From the NCBI RefSeq assembly GCF_024802625.1, contig NZ_CP103372.1, forward strand, positions 62,001-126,000: a stretch of 64,000 nt of DNA. The letters run 5' to 3'. The notes under the pieces were generated by a model. That model was not told the origin of the DNA and did no database searches. It saw nothing but the letters and a program-made list of their open reading frames with translations. This DNA is from Massilia sp. H6. GTDB lineage: Bacteria > Pseudomonadota > Gammaproteobacteria > Burkholderiales > Burkholderiaceae_D. Made by a program: the position numbers and the translations under genes. Of this stretch, positions 54,590 through 63,752 are shown one piece after another (position 1 is the first letter of the stretch; the number at the start of each line of letters is the position of its first letter).

Positions 54590-57589
54590 TTATTTTTTCG
54601 CTGGTAACTCGGTGCGCTTCCCTGAAAGCACCGTGTTGTGCAGCGTATTGGCAACGGCGCGCGCATTGGTGCCGCTGCCGTTCTGGTCGAGGCCTGACTC
54701 GGCCGCAGCCCGCTCGCCCGAAGCGCGATCCGCGTGGACCGTGTCTGCAACGCCTTTAACCCCATGTGCGACCTCGGTGGCGAATGTGTAGCCGCCGACA
54801 AGCTGCTCGGCCACCGACCGCTCGCCGCCTGCGGCACCCGATTTGCCAGTTCCCCTCGCAGGCTGGGCCCGCGGTCCCGTCGGGACCTGCTTGACCAGTC
54901 CGGCCGCGTTCACGCCACTATGATCCGTTGGCGAAGCGATGTCGAAATGGGCGCGAGGCTGGAGGTCCGCCGTCGCGAACTGGGCTGCGATCATGGCATT
55001 TACCGATCCCATCAGGAACTCGTTCGCTCGGAGCCGGTCCTCCGGCCTTGCGTTCTCGTCGGAAGCCAGGAGGTAAGCAGCGCGGTGCCGCGCCATTGCT
55101 TCGTTTGCCCGGTCATCCCCGACGATGCGGTCGGTCACCCCCGCGCCCATATCATGCCGTGCCCGCTCAAGGTATGGCTGAGCTGACGCAGAATTCCCGA
55201 ACAAACGTCCCTGGTTGAGCTGGAAGCGCTGGTATTCGGGATTTGTCTTCATCTGGTTGGCGACTTCCTTGCCGCCAATCTGGGCATTGAGGGACACGAA
55301 ACCGGAGGATCGCTTGACCGCATCGGACGCAACATCGGAAAGCGACTTGGACTCGGAAAGCGTTTTGGCATATTGCCGTTGTACGCCAAGCGAGTGCTGC
55401 AGCGTGCGTGCCTCGTCGGTACCGATATTTTTGAACTTGTCGCTCTGCAGCGCCGTGTTGAATGTTTTCGCCAGTGCCTGCGACTTCGCCACACTTTGGT
55501 CCTGTTCGACCCTGCGGCCGGCGGACATCGAGTCGGTCGCTCCAGTGGAAGTGGTGTGCTGTCCCTTGACGCTGGCCCCGCCGCTGACGCCGAACAGGCC
55601 ACCCTTGCCGGATAGGGGAGGCCCGACGCTCAGCTCGGCGCTGGCGCCCAGGCTCTGCTGTGTATTGTTCGCGTTCTGCTTGTCGGAAGTGACCGCATGT
55701 CCCGATTTCCCGGCCTGGATCGCCGAGTAGTTGCGGCTGTACTCGTCCCTCAACGCCTTGAACGTCGACTCCGTGACCCCGAGCTTCTTGTAGTCCCCGG
55801 TCTGGAATGCACGCGTCCAGGACTGCATGTTGGTTTGCCCGTCGGTTATCGACTGCATCTTCTGGTGCGCGGAAGTCAGGCTGTTGGAGGCCTCGCGATG
55901 CAAACTCCCAAACTGGGCGTTCGTCGCGATCGCCGGCACGGCGCCCGTGAGGCTGACGTTCGTGCCGCCAACACCTTGCTCTGCCTTCGCCACGCTGCTG
56001 TTCGTGACCAGCGGCGTCGCGTCTACGGGCGCCGGGTTGACGGACTTGCTCTCGTCTTTCGAGCCCGACGCCATCGAATCGGATATCTTCACCAGTGCGG
56101 CCGACTGACCGAGGGCGAAGATGGTCGACATCAGGATCGGCAAGGTCGCCATCAGGTGGCTGGCCGTGCCGATCTCGAGCGAGAAGTTCTTGTAGACCTC
56201 CACCGCGGTCGACTGGTTGATGAAGCCGCCCTGCGCGATCGCACGCATGAAGTTCGAAACCTGGATGTAGATCATCCCATTGATGAGCTCGGCGCCGACG
56301 TTCATAATCAGGAGCGGCCAGACGATCATGTGCACGGCCACCTTCATGTTCCGCGCGGCGCCGACGCCCGACCACATCATGAACAGGATGATCACCGGAC
56401 CGAGCCCAATGATCACGGCCGTGATCTGGTTAGCGAACGCGCCGGCGTACATCAGCGATTCGAAGCCGTTGGCGGCAGCCTGGATGTTGTTGCGCTCGAT
56501 TTCATTCGCCTGCACCGCCATCGCCAGACAGGTGCTCTTGTTGGTGCCGTCGGCGCGCAGGCAGTCCAGGTCGTTCTTCACCAACTCCGCAAACAGCAGG
56601 TTGATCACCTCGGCGTTGGCTTGGGCCACGCCGCCGGCGAGCCCGCCAGAGGTCAGATTCGCGGTGCGTACCGCCGCGTACTGGCTGGCGATTCCTGCGA
56701 TCGTAAAGTCACCGTTGGCGTTCGGCTGGTCCGCTGCATTCACGGCGCCTTGCACGACGCGACGGAATGCGTCGGACCTAAGCGCCGCGTCGATGTCGGC
56801 GCCGACCTGGGCGGCCGCGTCCGCGCACGTGGCAATGTGATTCGTTCCTACCTGAACCTGGGTGACGATGGCGGTCGTGTTTTGCGCCGCCTCGGCCAGT
56901 AACATGCCGATCGACGTGCGTTCCGATCCCACGTCCGACCACACCGAAATCGACGCTGGACCCGCCGCGGCTCCGGTCAGGTTGCCGGCAAAGAGGACCC
57001 GATCGGCGATCTGGGCGTAATCGGCGCCGGAATCAGAATTCAGACAGGCGCTCAGGACTGCATTGACCTTCGAGGGAATCCCCCCCAACCGCAGCACCGC
57101 GGTGCGCGACGTCAACAGGGTTTTCAAGGGATTGATGAAACCGCGGTTTGCTGCCGAGATAGAGGCGTAGTCCGTGCCAGTCGCCTGCATGGCGGTCCTG
57201 ACCTTATCGCCGACGCTTGTCGAAACCAGGCTTGCCGTCGCCGGCGCGATCGATATCAGCAAAGGCACATTGTCGACCGAGGTCGTCGCCCCGGTCATGC
57301 CACTTTCGACGGTCACCGTCGTCTTCAGTGTCGGAGAGGTCAGGAAGATGGCCAGGCAAAACGGGATCAGCAGGGCGACCGCCCGTTTGCCCAGATCGGC
57401 GCCGGCCGTACCACCAGGCGCCCCGCCGGCGGCCGCCGTCGTCATCATGAGGAGCGACCACATCGCCGCCAGCAGGGCGAACCCCCACACCAGCATATCT
57501 TCCTGACACACCATCGCCACCGTGTTCAGGATCGCGTTCAGCGTCGTCAGGTCGCCATTCGCCGTATAGATGACTTGATCTGGAAACAT
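54590..57589 (-). CDS. traG: F-type conjugative transfer protein TraG
   Basis: The product is 999 residues, slightly longer than F TraG (938). The N-terminal 500 residues hold several membrane segments (DMLVWGFALLAAMWSLLMMTTAAAGG, and later AVIIGLGPVIILFMMWSGV) and match TraG_N. The large C-terminal part is periplasmic and Ser/Ala/Gln-rich. TraG acts in pilus assembly and mating-pair stabilisation. It follows traH by five bases. The C-terminal region is much less conserved and could contribute entry exclusion specificity. Confidence 0.88.
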   Translation of the reverse strand: MFPDQVIYTANGDLTTLNAILNTVAMVCQEDMLVWGFALLAAMWSLLMMTTAAAGGAPGGTAGADLGKRAVALLIPFCLAIFLTSPTLKTTVTVESGMTGATTSVDNVPLLISIAPATASLVSTSVGDKVRTAMQATGTDYASISAANRGFINPLKTLLTSRTAVLRLGGIPSKVNAVLSACLNSDSGADYAQIADRVLFAGNLTGAAAGPASISVWSDVGSERTSIGMLLAEAAQNTTAIVTQVQVGTNHIATCADAAAQVGADIDAALRSDAFRRVVQGAVNAADQPNANGDFTIAGIASQYAAVRTANLTSGGLAGGVAQANAEVINLLFAELVKNDLDCLRADGTNKSTCLAMAVQANEIERNNIQAAANGFESLMYAGAFANQITAVIIGLGPVIILFMMWSGVGAARNMKVAVHMIVWPLLIMNVGAELINGMIYIQVSNFMRAIAQGGFINQSTAVEVYKNFSLEIGTASHLMATLPILMSTIFALGQSAALVKISDSMASGSKDESKSVNPAPVDATPLVTNSSVAKAEQGVGGTNVSLTGAVPAIATNAQFGSLHREASNSLTSAHQKMQSITDGQTNMQSWTRAFQTGDYKKLGVTESTFKALRDEYSRNYSAIQAGKSGHAVTSDKQNANNTQQSLGASAELSVGPPLSGKGGLFGVSGGASVKGQHTTSTGATDSMSAGRRVEQDQSVAKSQALAKTFNTALQSDKFKNIGTDEARTLQHSLGVQRQYAKTLSESKSLSDVASDAVKRSSGFVSLNAQIGGKEVANQMKTNPEYQRFQLNQGRLFGNSASAQPYLERARHDMGAGVTDRIVGDDRANEAMARHRAAYLLASDENARPEDRLRANEFLMGSVNAMIAAQFATADLQPRAHFDIASPTDHSGVNAAGLVKQVPTGPRAQPARGTGKSGAAGGERSVAEQLVGGYTFATEVAHGVKGVADTVHADRASGERAAAESGLDQNGSGTNARAVANTLHNTVLSGKRTELPAKK

Positions 57590-57594
57590 GGCGG

Positions 57595-59079
57595 TTACCG
57601 GTTAGTGAAACCGTTGAGGATCGCGGCCTGGTTCAGCATCTGGGCGATTTCCAGTACCGAACGGTCATGGTCGCAGCTTTGCTGCCGCTCCAGGAAGTCA
57701 TTCCGGAGCCGCTCGATGTTGTGCTTTGCCTCGTCAGTCAGAACGTAGGAATTGTTGTTGCCGACGGCCGCGGCTCCCCGGTACAGCGCGCTGCCGAGCT
57801 GGGCGGCCACACAATTGCGGATCCCGACCCGCATCCTGCGCGCCATGCTTTTGCGTGCTTCCGGGTTGCTGGTCTTCTGGAGGAGGGCGATGATCGGGTA
57901 ATTCGCCTGGTGAAGGAACTGCAGCTGCGCCGTCGTGAACTGCCCGCTCGTGCCGCTATTGATGATGCCTACGATCGACGCCGGATCGACGCCGGTGTCG
58001 TCAGGCGAGCCGAACAACATACTGTTGATCCACCCCTCGATGCCCTGATAGTTGAAGTCATCGACCCGAATCTGGCTGCAGATTTGCGGGTCGAATCCAC
58101 CGCTCGACGGTGCCGTACCTGCCGGATCAAGACAGGTGTACAGGTGCAGCGGGTAGTCCGGCCTGCTCGAGCCCGGCCCGCCGCCAGTGACAAAGTCCTC
58201 GAGGGTGATGGTGGCGCCGCCCCTGCAGCTCACGCGCGGAATATTGTTAGTGGACTGGTTGCTGGTCGTGTCCTCGACGCCGGCCCCGTTGAACGAGCGG
58301 CAGGGTATCCCCGCGATTTCGTAGCCAAGGAGCGACAGCAGTACCTTGTTATTCAGCGAATTCGGATTGCTCGAATCGTCCGCGCTACCGTCAATGTTCG
58401 CCAATCCGATGACGCCGAGCACGGAACTCGATCCGGAGGAGACGATGGCCTTGACGACCTGGTTCCCGACGCGCGGGTTGACCTCTCCCTGTTTTCGCAG
58501 GTACTGCGCAGCGTTCGTATTGAATTCCTTCAGCCCCGCGGCGAGGTCGGTAAAGATGCCTTTCGCCGTGGAGCCGACCGCGCCATCGCCATCCGTCGAG
58601 TCGGAAAGAGCGCGCTCGGCCTTGTCGACGATCAGGTGAGCCAGGCTGCATGAGTTCTTGGCGAGATTGTTCATGTTCTGCAGCATCGTCTGGAATTCCG
58701 TCATCAGCGAGTCGAGTGAAGGCGAAATGACTTTGATGGCGGCCTTGAAAGCCAGGCCGGCTGCATTCGAGGCGACGCTTCTGAAAATGGCGATCAGCTC
58801 AGCACCATTGATGAAGCTAAAGCTGCCTCCGTACAGGTCGACCCCACCGCACCCGGCGTTCAGGCGCGGCGGATCGAAAGCGACGACGTTTACGTTGTGG
58901 ATCGGGGTTCTCATCGAATAACCGCCGGCATGGATCCCGACACGGTCCCGGGCGGTGAACGTACCCGGCGCGGTCGAATTCGACATGAACATGGAGTTCA
59001 GGTCAGCCATGATGCCGGCCCTGGCGGCGGTCGACAGCAGGAACAGGGTACTGATGGCCACGATGGTGCGCAGTTTCAT
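57595..59079 (-). CDS. traH: F-type conjugative transfer protein TraH
   Basis: The product is about 494 residues from the ATG at 59079 (MKLRTIVAISTLFLLSTAARAG), which opens a signal peptide and has GAGG upstream. The family signature FDPPRLNAGCGGVDLYGGSFSFING lies near residues 69-94. The C-terminal half is helical and Asn-rich. TraH is a periplasmic protein needed for pilus extension, working with TraF and TraW. Confidence 0.92.
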   Translation of the reverse strand: MKLRTIVAISTLFLLSTAARAGIMADLNSMFMSNSTAPGTFTARDRVGIHAGGYSMRTPIHNVNVVAFDPPRLNAGCGGVDLYGGSFSFINGAELIAIFRSVASNAAGLAFKAAIKVISPSLDSLMTEFQTMLQNMNNLAKNSCSLAHLIVDKAERALSDSTDGDGAVGSTAKGIFTDLAAGLKEFNTNAAQYLRKQGEVNPRVGNQVVKAIVSSGSSSVLGVIGLANIDGSADDSSNPNSLNNKVLLSLLGYEIAGIPCRSFNGAGVEDTTSNQSTNNIPRVSCRGGATITLEDFVTGGGPGSSRPDYPLHLYTCLDPAGTAPSSGGFDPQICSQIRVDDFNYQGIEGWINSMLFGSPDDTGVDPASIVGIINSGTSGQFTTAQLQFLHQANYPIIALLQKTSNPEARKSMARRMRVGIRNCVAAQLGSALYRGAAAVGNNNSYVLTDEAKHNIERLRNDFLERQQSCDHDRSVLEIAQMLNQAAILNGFTNR

Positions 59080-59086
59080 GTTTGCC

Positions 59087-60031
59087 TCACTGGTATTGTT
59101 TTTGCAAGAGCGGCTGCAGCTTCCGCTTGATGGCGGCCGGGTCGTTTCCGTTGAGTTCAAGGCCGCCGAGGTCCTCGGTCGATGCCACCCCGCGGTTCCA
59201 TACCGCCAGGTCGCGCATCGTCTGGGACGACAACAGTTTCGTCGTGTGACCGGCGAACGCGATTTGCTTCACAAGCTCGTCCTGTGCGTAGAAGCCCTGG
59301 GCGATGACGCGATACTGGTTATTGTCCTTGCCGTCCTGATATGCCCGCGGACGGTGGACGTAGACGACGCTCGGTGTCAGCTTCAGGTCCAGCTTGCGAT
59401 ACAAGCCGTTATCCCTCACCAGGGGACCGCTATAGCCGCGTGGACGCTTGCCGTCGAGCGACACGACAAGCGCTTCCATTCCATACTGGGTGCGCAGCGC
59501 GCTCACGATGGGCATCTGCATGGCGCAGAATCGGCAGCTGCCGTCGACGAACACGACAAGGCCGCCGGCTGTGGCCAGCTCCCGCGTTGCCTGTTCCTGT
59601 GCCCGGCGGTTCGCCGAGCGGATTGATTGCGCGCCAGCGCTGGCGTAGGGGATACGGTTGTTTTCGTTGAGCAGAGGGTCGGTGTTGGTTACTTCGCTCA
59701 CCTTTTCGGAGAAGCGCTGGGACTTGTCCATCGCAATGCGACGGACGTACAGATAAGCAGCGACATTCTCATCGGTCGGATCGTCGATGGCCCTTTCCTC
59801 GAGCAGCTTGTAGTTCTCCTGCAGCCACTTGACGTCGACCTTCCGGTCTTCCTTCTTCGGCTGAGGTGCGGGGGCACGGACCTGGGTGTCGGGTGGCTTC
59901 GCTGTTTTCCCCTTCACCACATACGGCTTGTAATGAAGGAACGCATCGCCGTAGCTGTCGTCGGTGCGCACTTCCTGCCCGAGTACGGCGGTCGATAAGC
60001 CAAGGGCGAGTGGAATGATCAGGTAGCGCAT
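59087..60031 (-). CDS. traF: F-type conjugative transfer protein TraF (thioredoxin-like)
   Basis: The product is 314 residues with a signal peptide (ALGLSTAVLGQ). The C-terminal thioredoxin-like fold has GSCRFCAMQ, with Cys166 and Cys169, so unlike F TraF it keeps a CxxC pair. It probably helps disulfide formation in other transfer proteins. No Shine-Dalgarno is evident; the 18-bp palindrome lies 13-30 bases before the ATG. It precedes traH by seven bases. Confidence 0.88.
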   Translation of the reverse strand: MRYLIIPLALGLSTAVLGQEVRTDDSYGDAFLHYKPYVVKGKTAKPPDTQVRAPAPQPKKEDRKVDVKWLQENYKLLEERAIDDPTDENVAAYLYVRRIAMDKSQRFSEKVSEVTNTDPLLNENNRIPYASAGAQSIRSANRRAQEQATRELATAGGLVVFVDGSCRFCAMQMPIVSALRTQYGMEALVVSLDGKRPRGYSGPLVRDNGLYRKLDLKLTPSVVYVHRPRAYQDGKDNNQYRVIAQGFYAQDELVKQIAFAGHTTKLLSSQTMRDLAVWNRGVASTEDLGGLELNGNDPAAIKRKLQPLLQKQYQ

Positions 60032-60043
60032 AGCGTGTCTGCG

Positions 60044-60061
60044 ACTTTCGCGCGCGAAAGT
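60044..60061. repeat. 18-bp perfect palindrome, copy 3, inside the tra operon
   Basis: ACTTTCGCGCGCGAAAGT lies between the signal-peptidase-like gene and traF. It touches the last base of the peptidase stop codon and occupies the usual ribosome-site region of traF. In RNA it would form a 7-bp stem with a CGCG loop. Confidence 0.75.
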
Positions 60062-60585
60062 TAGTAAATCCGGTAGCCCTTGCCGACGATGCTCGCGTGG
60101 GGCAGGTATCCCCAGTAGCGCGAATCGTTCGACATGCGGGCGGTACCGACAACGAAATAGCGGTCAGGCGGAATCACCTCCGTTCGCTGGAAGGAGGACG
60201 CGGGACGCTTGTAGAGGACCGCGTCCTCGAGCCCTTCGGCCACCAGGCGTTCATTGATGAAGACCTGTTCGCCCCGGATGCTGAGTGTGTCGCCAGGAAC
60301 GCCGGCAACGCGCTTCAGGACGAAGTCCTCGCCCACATAAGCAAGCGCGCTGATGGACGATGCCTTCCAGAACAGGTAATCCCCGCGTTCTACCTTGTCC
60401 GGCTGATGGTGCACCAGCAGGGCCAGGTGCAATTCTGGAAGACAGTTGACCTCGTGAGGATCGTGCGACAGGCTGACGAAAGAGCGGCCGTGCCCGAGGT
60501 AGATCGACAAGGCGCAGACCACGGCGACGCCGATCGCGAGCTTGGTACGGCGCGCCGGCACGGATGCCGCAGGCTGCGCGCTCAT
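60061..60585 (-). CDS. S26-type signal peptidase-like transfer protein (TrhF/TraF type)
   Basis: The product is about 174 residues from the ATG at 60585, which follows GGAGGA. A membrane anchor (residues 17-34) leads to the peptidase fold, with DKVERGDYLFWKASS, FVLKRVAGVPGDTLSI (catalytic-type Lys) and RYFVVGTARMSNDSRYWG. The usual nucleophile Ser (as in SMPxG) is not evident; the position seems to be Cys in VNCLPELHLALL. It may mature the pilin or another transfer protein. The start overlaps the 52-residue gene upstream. Confidence 0.82.
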   Translation of the reverse strand: MSAQPAASVPARRTKLAIGVAVVCALSIYLGHGRSFVSLSHDPHEVNCLPELHLALLVHHQPDKVERGDYLFWKASSISALAYVGEDFVLKRVAGVPGDTLSIRGEQVFINERLVAEGLEDAVLYKRPASSFQRTEVIPPDRYFVVGTARMSNDSRYWGYLPHASIVGKGYRIY

Positions 60586-60740
60586 TCGACATTCCTCCAG
60601 CAAAGCGGCCGTGACTCAGGTTTGAGGCCGCCGCAGTAGGCCCGGTCGACCCCGTCGAGCATGGACGAAGCATTGTCGTATCCCAGCGGCAGAGCGATGG
60701 CCAGGGCAAGCACGATTCCGATAGATCTCAGCAGCTTCAT
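60582..60740 (-). CDS. 52-residue exported protein in the tra operon
   Basis: The product is MKLLRSIGIVLALAIALPLG then YDNASSMLDGVDRAYCGGLK and PESRPLCWRNVE. It has a signal or membrane anchor and two Cys. The ATG overlaps the trbI stop (ATGA) and its TGA overlaps the next ATG, which is good evidence for translation. It is probably a small periplasmic or membrane-anchored transfer protein. No family recognised. Confidence 0.65.
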   Translation of the reverse strand: MKLLRSIGIVLALAIALPLGYDNASSMLDGVDRAYCGGLKPESRPLCWRNVE

Positions 60741-61114
60741 TTCGTTGGCTCCTTTCGGGCGACCGCGGCCGCCAGTTCTTTCGTGATGTCACGTGTCCCG
60801 GCCGGCAGGGCGGCAATGGTCAGGTTTCCGTGGGCGTCGCGGGCGCCGTCGACGATGACATAGCCCTGGTCGGTGTACTGCTTCATGACCTGCAGGATCG
60901 GCTGCGCGACCTCGGCTTTCAGCGTCTGGGCGTCGGTGCTGTCGCGTTCCAGGACCGCCGCCAGAATCACCGCGTTCTTGTCGGCGACGAGGTACTTGCC
61001 GTTGGGTGTCACGCTGCTGAACTTGCCGCCGGCGTAGAAGCAGGCGGCGCACAGGAATGCGATCGCCACCGCTGGCACGGCGAACGACGCACTCTTCTTG
61101 AACGTATCAGCCAT
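60737..61114 (-). CDS. trbI: F-type TrbI-like inner-membrane protein
   Basis: The product is 125 residues. One membrane segment near the N-terminus (SFAVPAVAIAFLCAACFYAGG) is followed by a periplasmic domain ending AALPAGTRDITKELAAAVARK. Size, layout and the APDISREI-like C-terminal block match F-type TrbI, which affects pilus retraction. It overlaps the traC stop by eight bases. Confidence 0.8.
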   Translation of the reverse strand: MADTFKKSASFAVPAVAIAFLCAACFYAGGKFSSVTPNGKYLVADKNAVILAAVLERDSTDAQTLKAEVAQPILQVMKQYTDQGYVIVDGARDAHGNLTIAALPAGTRDITKELAAAVARKEPTK

Positions 61115-63692
61115 TCAGGATCTCCTCGAGTTCGCGGCGGATGTCGGTATCGTTCAGGTTCTCGGCGCGCAGCTGCGCCACGATGTCCTTCAGCCATTTA
61201 TTGCGCTTGCCCCGCGCATCGCTGATCACCATGTTGACCGCATCGACCGCCGGCACTCCGCTGCGCATGAGTTGGAACACGACGTTGCGGTCGGCACCGT
61301 CAGTGGAGAACAGCGCCGCGGTAAAGCGGTCCACATACAGGCGAACTACCTCGTACGTGTTCTCCCCGCAGATGAGAATTTCGGAACAGATCCCCTTTTG
61401 GGTCTTTACATCCTTGATAAGCTTGTTGAAGTAGGGGTCGCCCGCGAATTTGGTCATCACGCCTTCGGCGACGATCTTGTCGATCTCCTCGGCCTCCTGT
61501 TCCATGACCAGCTTCCAGACCGACTGGCTGAGGATGACCTCGCCGGTGGCGTTGTTCGCCAGGTCGCGCGGGCTCTGCGTAATCACCCAGATCGAGCCCT
61601 CGTCCTTGCGCGCTTTTCGATACAGGCCCTCCATCACCGCAGACGCACCTTCGTCCTTCAGCAGCTGCCAGGCCTCGTCGAGCATGACCAGCTTGCGTCC
61701 GTCGAGTTTTTTCATCTGGCGCATGATCGTGTTCATCACGAAAAACAGGACGCATTGCTTCAGGTGCTCGTCGCCATCGAGCCCCGACATCTCAAACACC
61801 GTGAACTGGTTATTTGCAGCCAGGTTGCACTCGCCAAGGAAATATCCACCACGAGTTGGCGAGTCAACGAAGTTACGCAAGCGGGGGATCAGGTTACAGG
61901 CCGCCAGCTGCACCTCGCTGCGGTGCTTGCTGTCGTCGGTGTTCTCCTTGATCGTCGTAAGCGCCTCGATAACGGTGTTGATGTCGGCCTTGCCGCGCGC
62001 CTGGCCATAGGCTGCCTTGACTGCTTCGCTGACGGCGATGCGCGCTCCTTTTTCCTCAGGCTCGTTGAAATAGGCCGCTTTCAGGATCAATGCGGTGATG
62101 TCCGGATGCTGCTCCAGAAAGTCTTCCTCGCTTAGCCCCGTAAAAGGATTGAGCGAAGGCGGTGTCGGCGTGTCGAGGGTGAACTCGATGAAGTCGCCGT
62201 CGGCGCCTTCGCAGAATTTTTTCGAAGATCTCCCGTTGTCGAAGAGGGCAACCCGCGTCCCCGACGCCAGCTCGTTCGTGATCATGTACTGCACTTTGAA
62301 CGACTTGCCGGCGCCCCCGGCCGCCGCAATAACCCCGTTTTTGTTCTTGTTAGAGAGGAACGGATCGAGGTAAAAGGCCGAGCCCCGGCGCGTGAGATAA
62401 ACCGACCCCATACGGTCGGTGGATCCGCTCGCATTACCCCGGTAGTCGCCGAAGATCGGCATCAGCTTGGCCGCGACACTGGCTGGAACCAGGGCTTCGG
62501 AGTCGAGCTTCTCGGCGATCTTGGCCGAATAGTTCAGCGGCAGGGTCTGGACGAAGCGCACGCCGGTCGTGTCGGTCACATCACGGGCGTCGAAGTCCAG
62601 GTTGTTCATCGTCGTCTTGACGTCCGACCGGGCCTGCGCCAGTTCCGCCTTGTCGTACGAAAACACAAAGGCGGTCACGCTCGTGAAGGTCAGCTTGTTG
62701 GTACCGTCCTTGCAGGTCTGCAGCAGATAATCCAGGTCGCTGGCAATCTCGGCGCCGTTCTCGGCACCCAGTGAAAACGGAAGGTTGTTGTCCGCACGGT
62801 TGCGTGACTTGAGTGCCTTCTCGATGCGGTCCAGCTCTTTGCGTTGATTGGCGACGCGAACCGTTGCGTTGAGAATGAACGGGGTCTTGATCCGCACGCC
62901 GCCGCCATCCTTCGTCTGCCCACGATTCAGGGGCGCGCCGATCAGGAGATTTGTCAGGCCGTGCGAGATCCTTGGCGGCAGTGATTTCGGAACGACCGCG
63001 GCACAGTAAAGGCGCTTGTTGAAGAGCGCGTAATCGTCCTTGGTGAAATCGAAGATCTCATCCGGACCGTATGCCTGGTGCCGCAATTCCATCAGGTCGT
63101 CGAGCGGCTTTTCCTTGCGCCTGTCGTAGATGTTCGGGTACTGGCGGTAGATGGCCAGCAACTGGGAGGGAGTGCGGGCCTCCACGTCGACGAAGCCGCA
63201 GGCCTTCAGCCCGGCCAGGAATTCGTTTTGCGCGGCCAGCGCGAGCTCGAGCGTCTCATCGTTGATCAGATGGACCGGTGTCATGAACGACACGATCAGC
63301 GTCTTTCGGTTGATGATAGGCATGTCGGTCAGGACACCGATGCGTTGTGCGCGCTCGTACAGCAGTGCCTGACGCTGGATGAGTTCCTGCAGGAGCTTGT
63401 TTCCGTGCCCCTTGCCGCGGACGAGGTTATACGGAACATCATAGTCCGGGAGGTTCAGCAGGCTCATCTGCAGCACCGAATCGTCGGGAGCACTCTTGTA
63501 GATGTTCTGAATCAGCCCGGCGAACTCGGCACCGCCGCCAGATAAGGGGCTCATCTCATAACATCTGCCGACGCACAGGCCGTCACCATCGGGCTTCGAG
63601 ACGATCAGATTGCTCGCGCGCGCATAGCTCTCAAGGTGCACAAAGCTGCTGCTCACCTGAGTCGGTAGGTCGGGACGGTTTATGACGATCAT
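61107..63692 (-). CDS. traC: F-type transfer ATPase TraC (VirB4 family)
   Basis: The product is about 861 residues from the ATG at 63692 (MIVINRPDLPTQ); a longer reading adds 14 residues without support. Walker A GAGKS near residue 460 (AAGGAGKSFKVQYM) and Walker B LVMLDEAWQLL near 670 are intact. The N-terminal half carries the TraC-specific domain. It powers pilus assembly. The gap of 60 bases upstream to the next gene suggests the same transcript. Confidence 0.92.
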   Translation of the reverse strand: MIVINRPDLPTQVSSSFVHLESYARASNLIVSKPDGDGLCVGRCYEMSPLSGGGAEFAGLIQNIYKSAPDDSVLQMSLLNLPDYDVPYNLVRGKGHGNKLLQELIQRQALLYERAQRIGVLTDMPIINRKTLIVSFMTPVHLINDETLELALAAQNEFLAGLKACGFVDVEARTPSQLLAIYRQYPNIYDRRKEKPLDDLMELRHQAYGPDEIFDFTKDDYALFNKRLYCAAVVPKSLPPRISHGLTNLLIGAPLNRGQTKDGGGVRIKTPFILNATVRVANQRKELDRIEKALKSRNRADNNLPFSLGAENGAEIASDLDYLLQTCKDGTNKLTFTSVTAFVFSYDKAELAQARSDVKTTMNNLDFDARDVTDTTGVRFVQTLPLNYSAKIAEKLDSEALVPASVAAKLMPIFGDYRGNASGSTDRMGSVYLTRRGSAFYLDPFLSNKNKNGVIAAAGGAGKSFKVQYMITNELASGTRVALFDNGRSSKKFCEGADGDFIEFTLDTPTPPSLNPFTGLSEEDFLEQHPDITALILKAAYFNEPEEKGARIAVSEAVKAAYGQARGKADINTVIEALTTIKENTDDSKHRSEVQLAACNLIPRLRNFVDSPTRGGYFLGECNLAANNQFTVFEMSGLDGDEHLKQCVLFFVMNTIMRQMKKLDGRKLVMLDEAWQLLKDEGASAVMEGLYRKARKDEGSIWVITQSPRDLANNATGEVILSQSVWKLVMEQEAEEIDKIVAEGVMTKFAGDPYFNKLIKDVKTQKGICSEILICGENTYEVVRLYVDRFTAALFSTDGADRNVVFQLMRSGVPAVDAVNMVISDARGKRNKWLKDIVAQLRAENLNDTDIRRELEEILNG

Positions 63693-63752
63693 GATAGGGT
63701 TCCCAGAGCGACATGGCGGGCCGGCGCCCGCCATGTCTGGTTACACGCGGCC

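Noticed and set aside
54400-54837. A 145-codon minus-strand frame covering the start of the small genes after traG.
   Set aside because: It runs across the traG end in another frame; the 44-residue frame inside it has a ribosome site and a proper membrane segment, so the longer frame is spurious.
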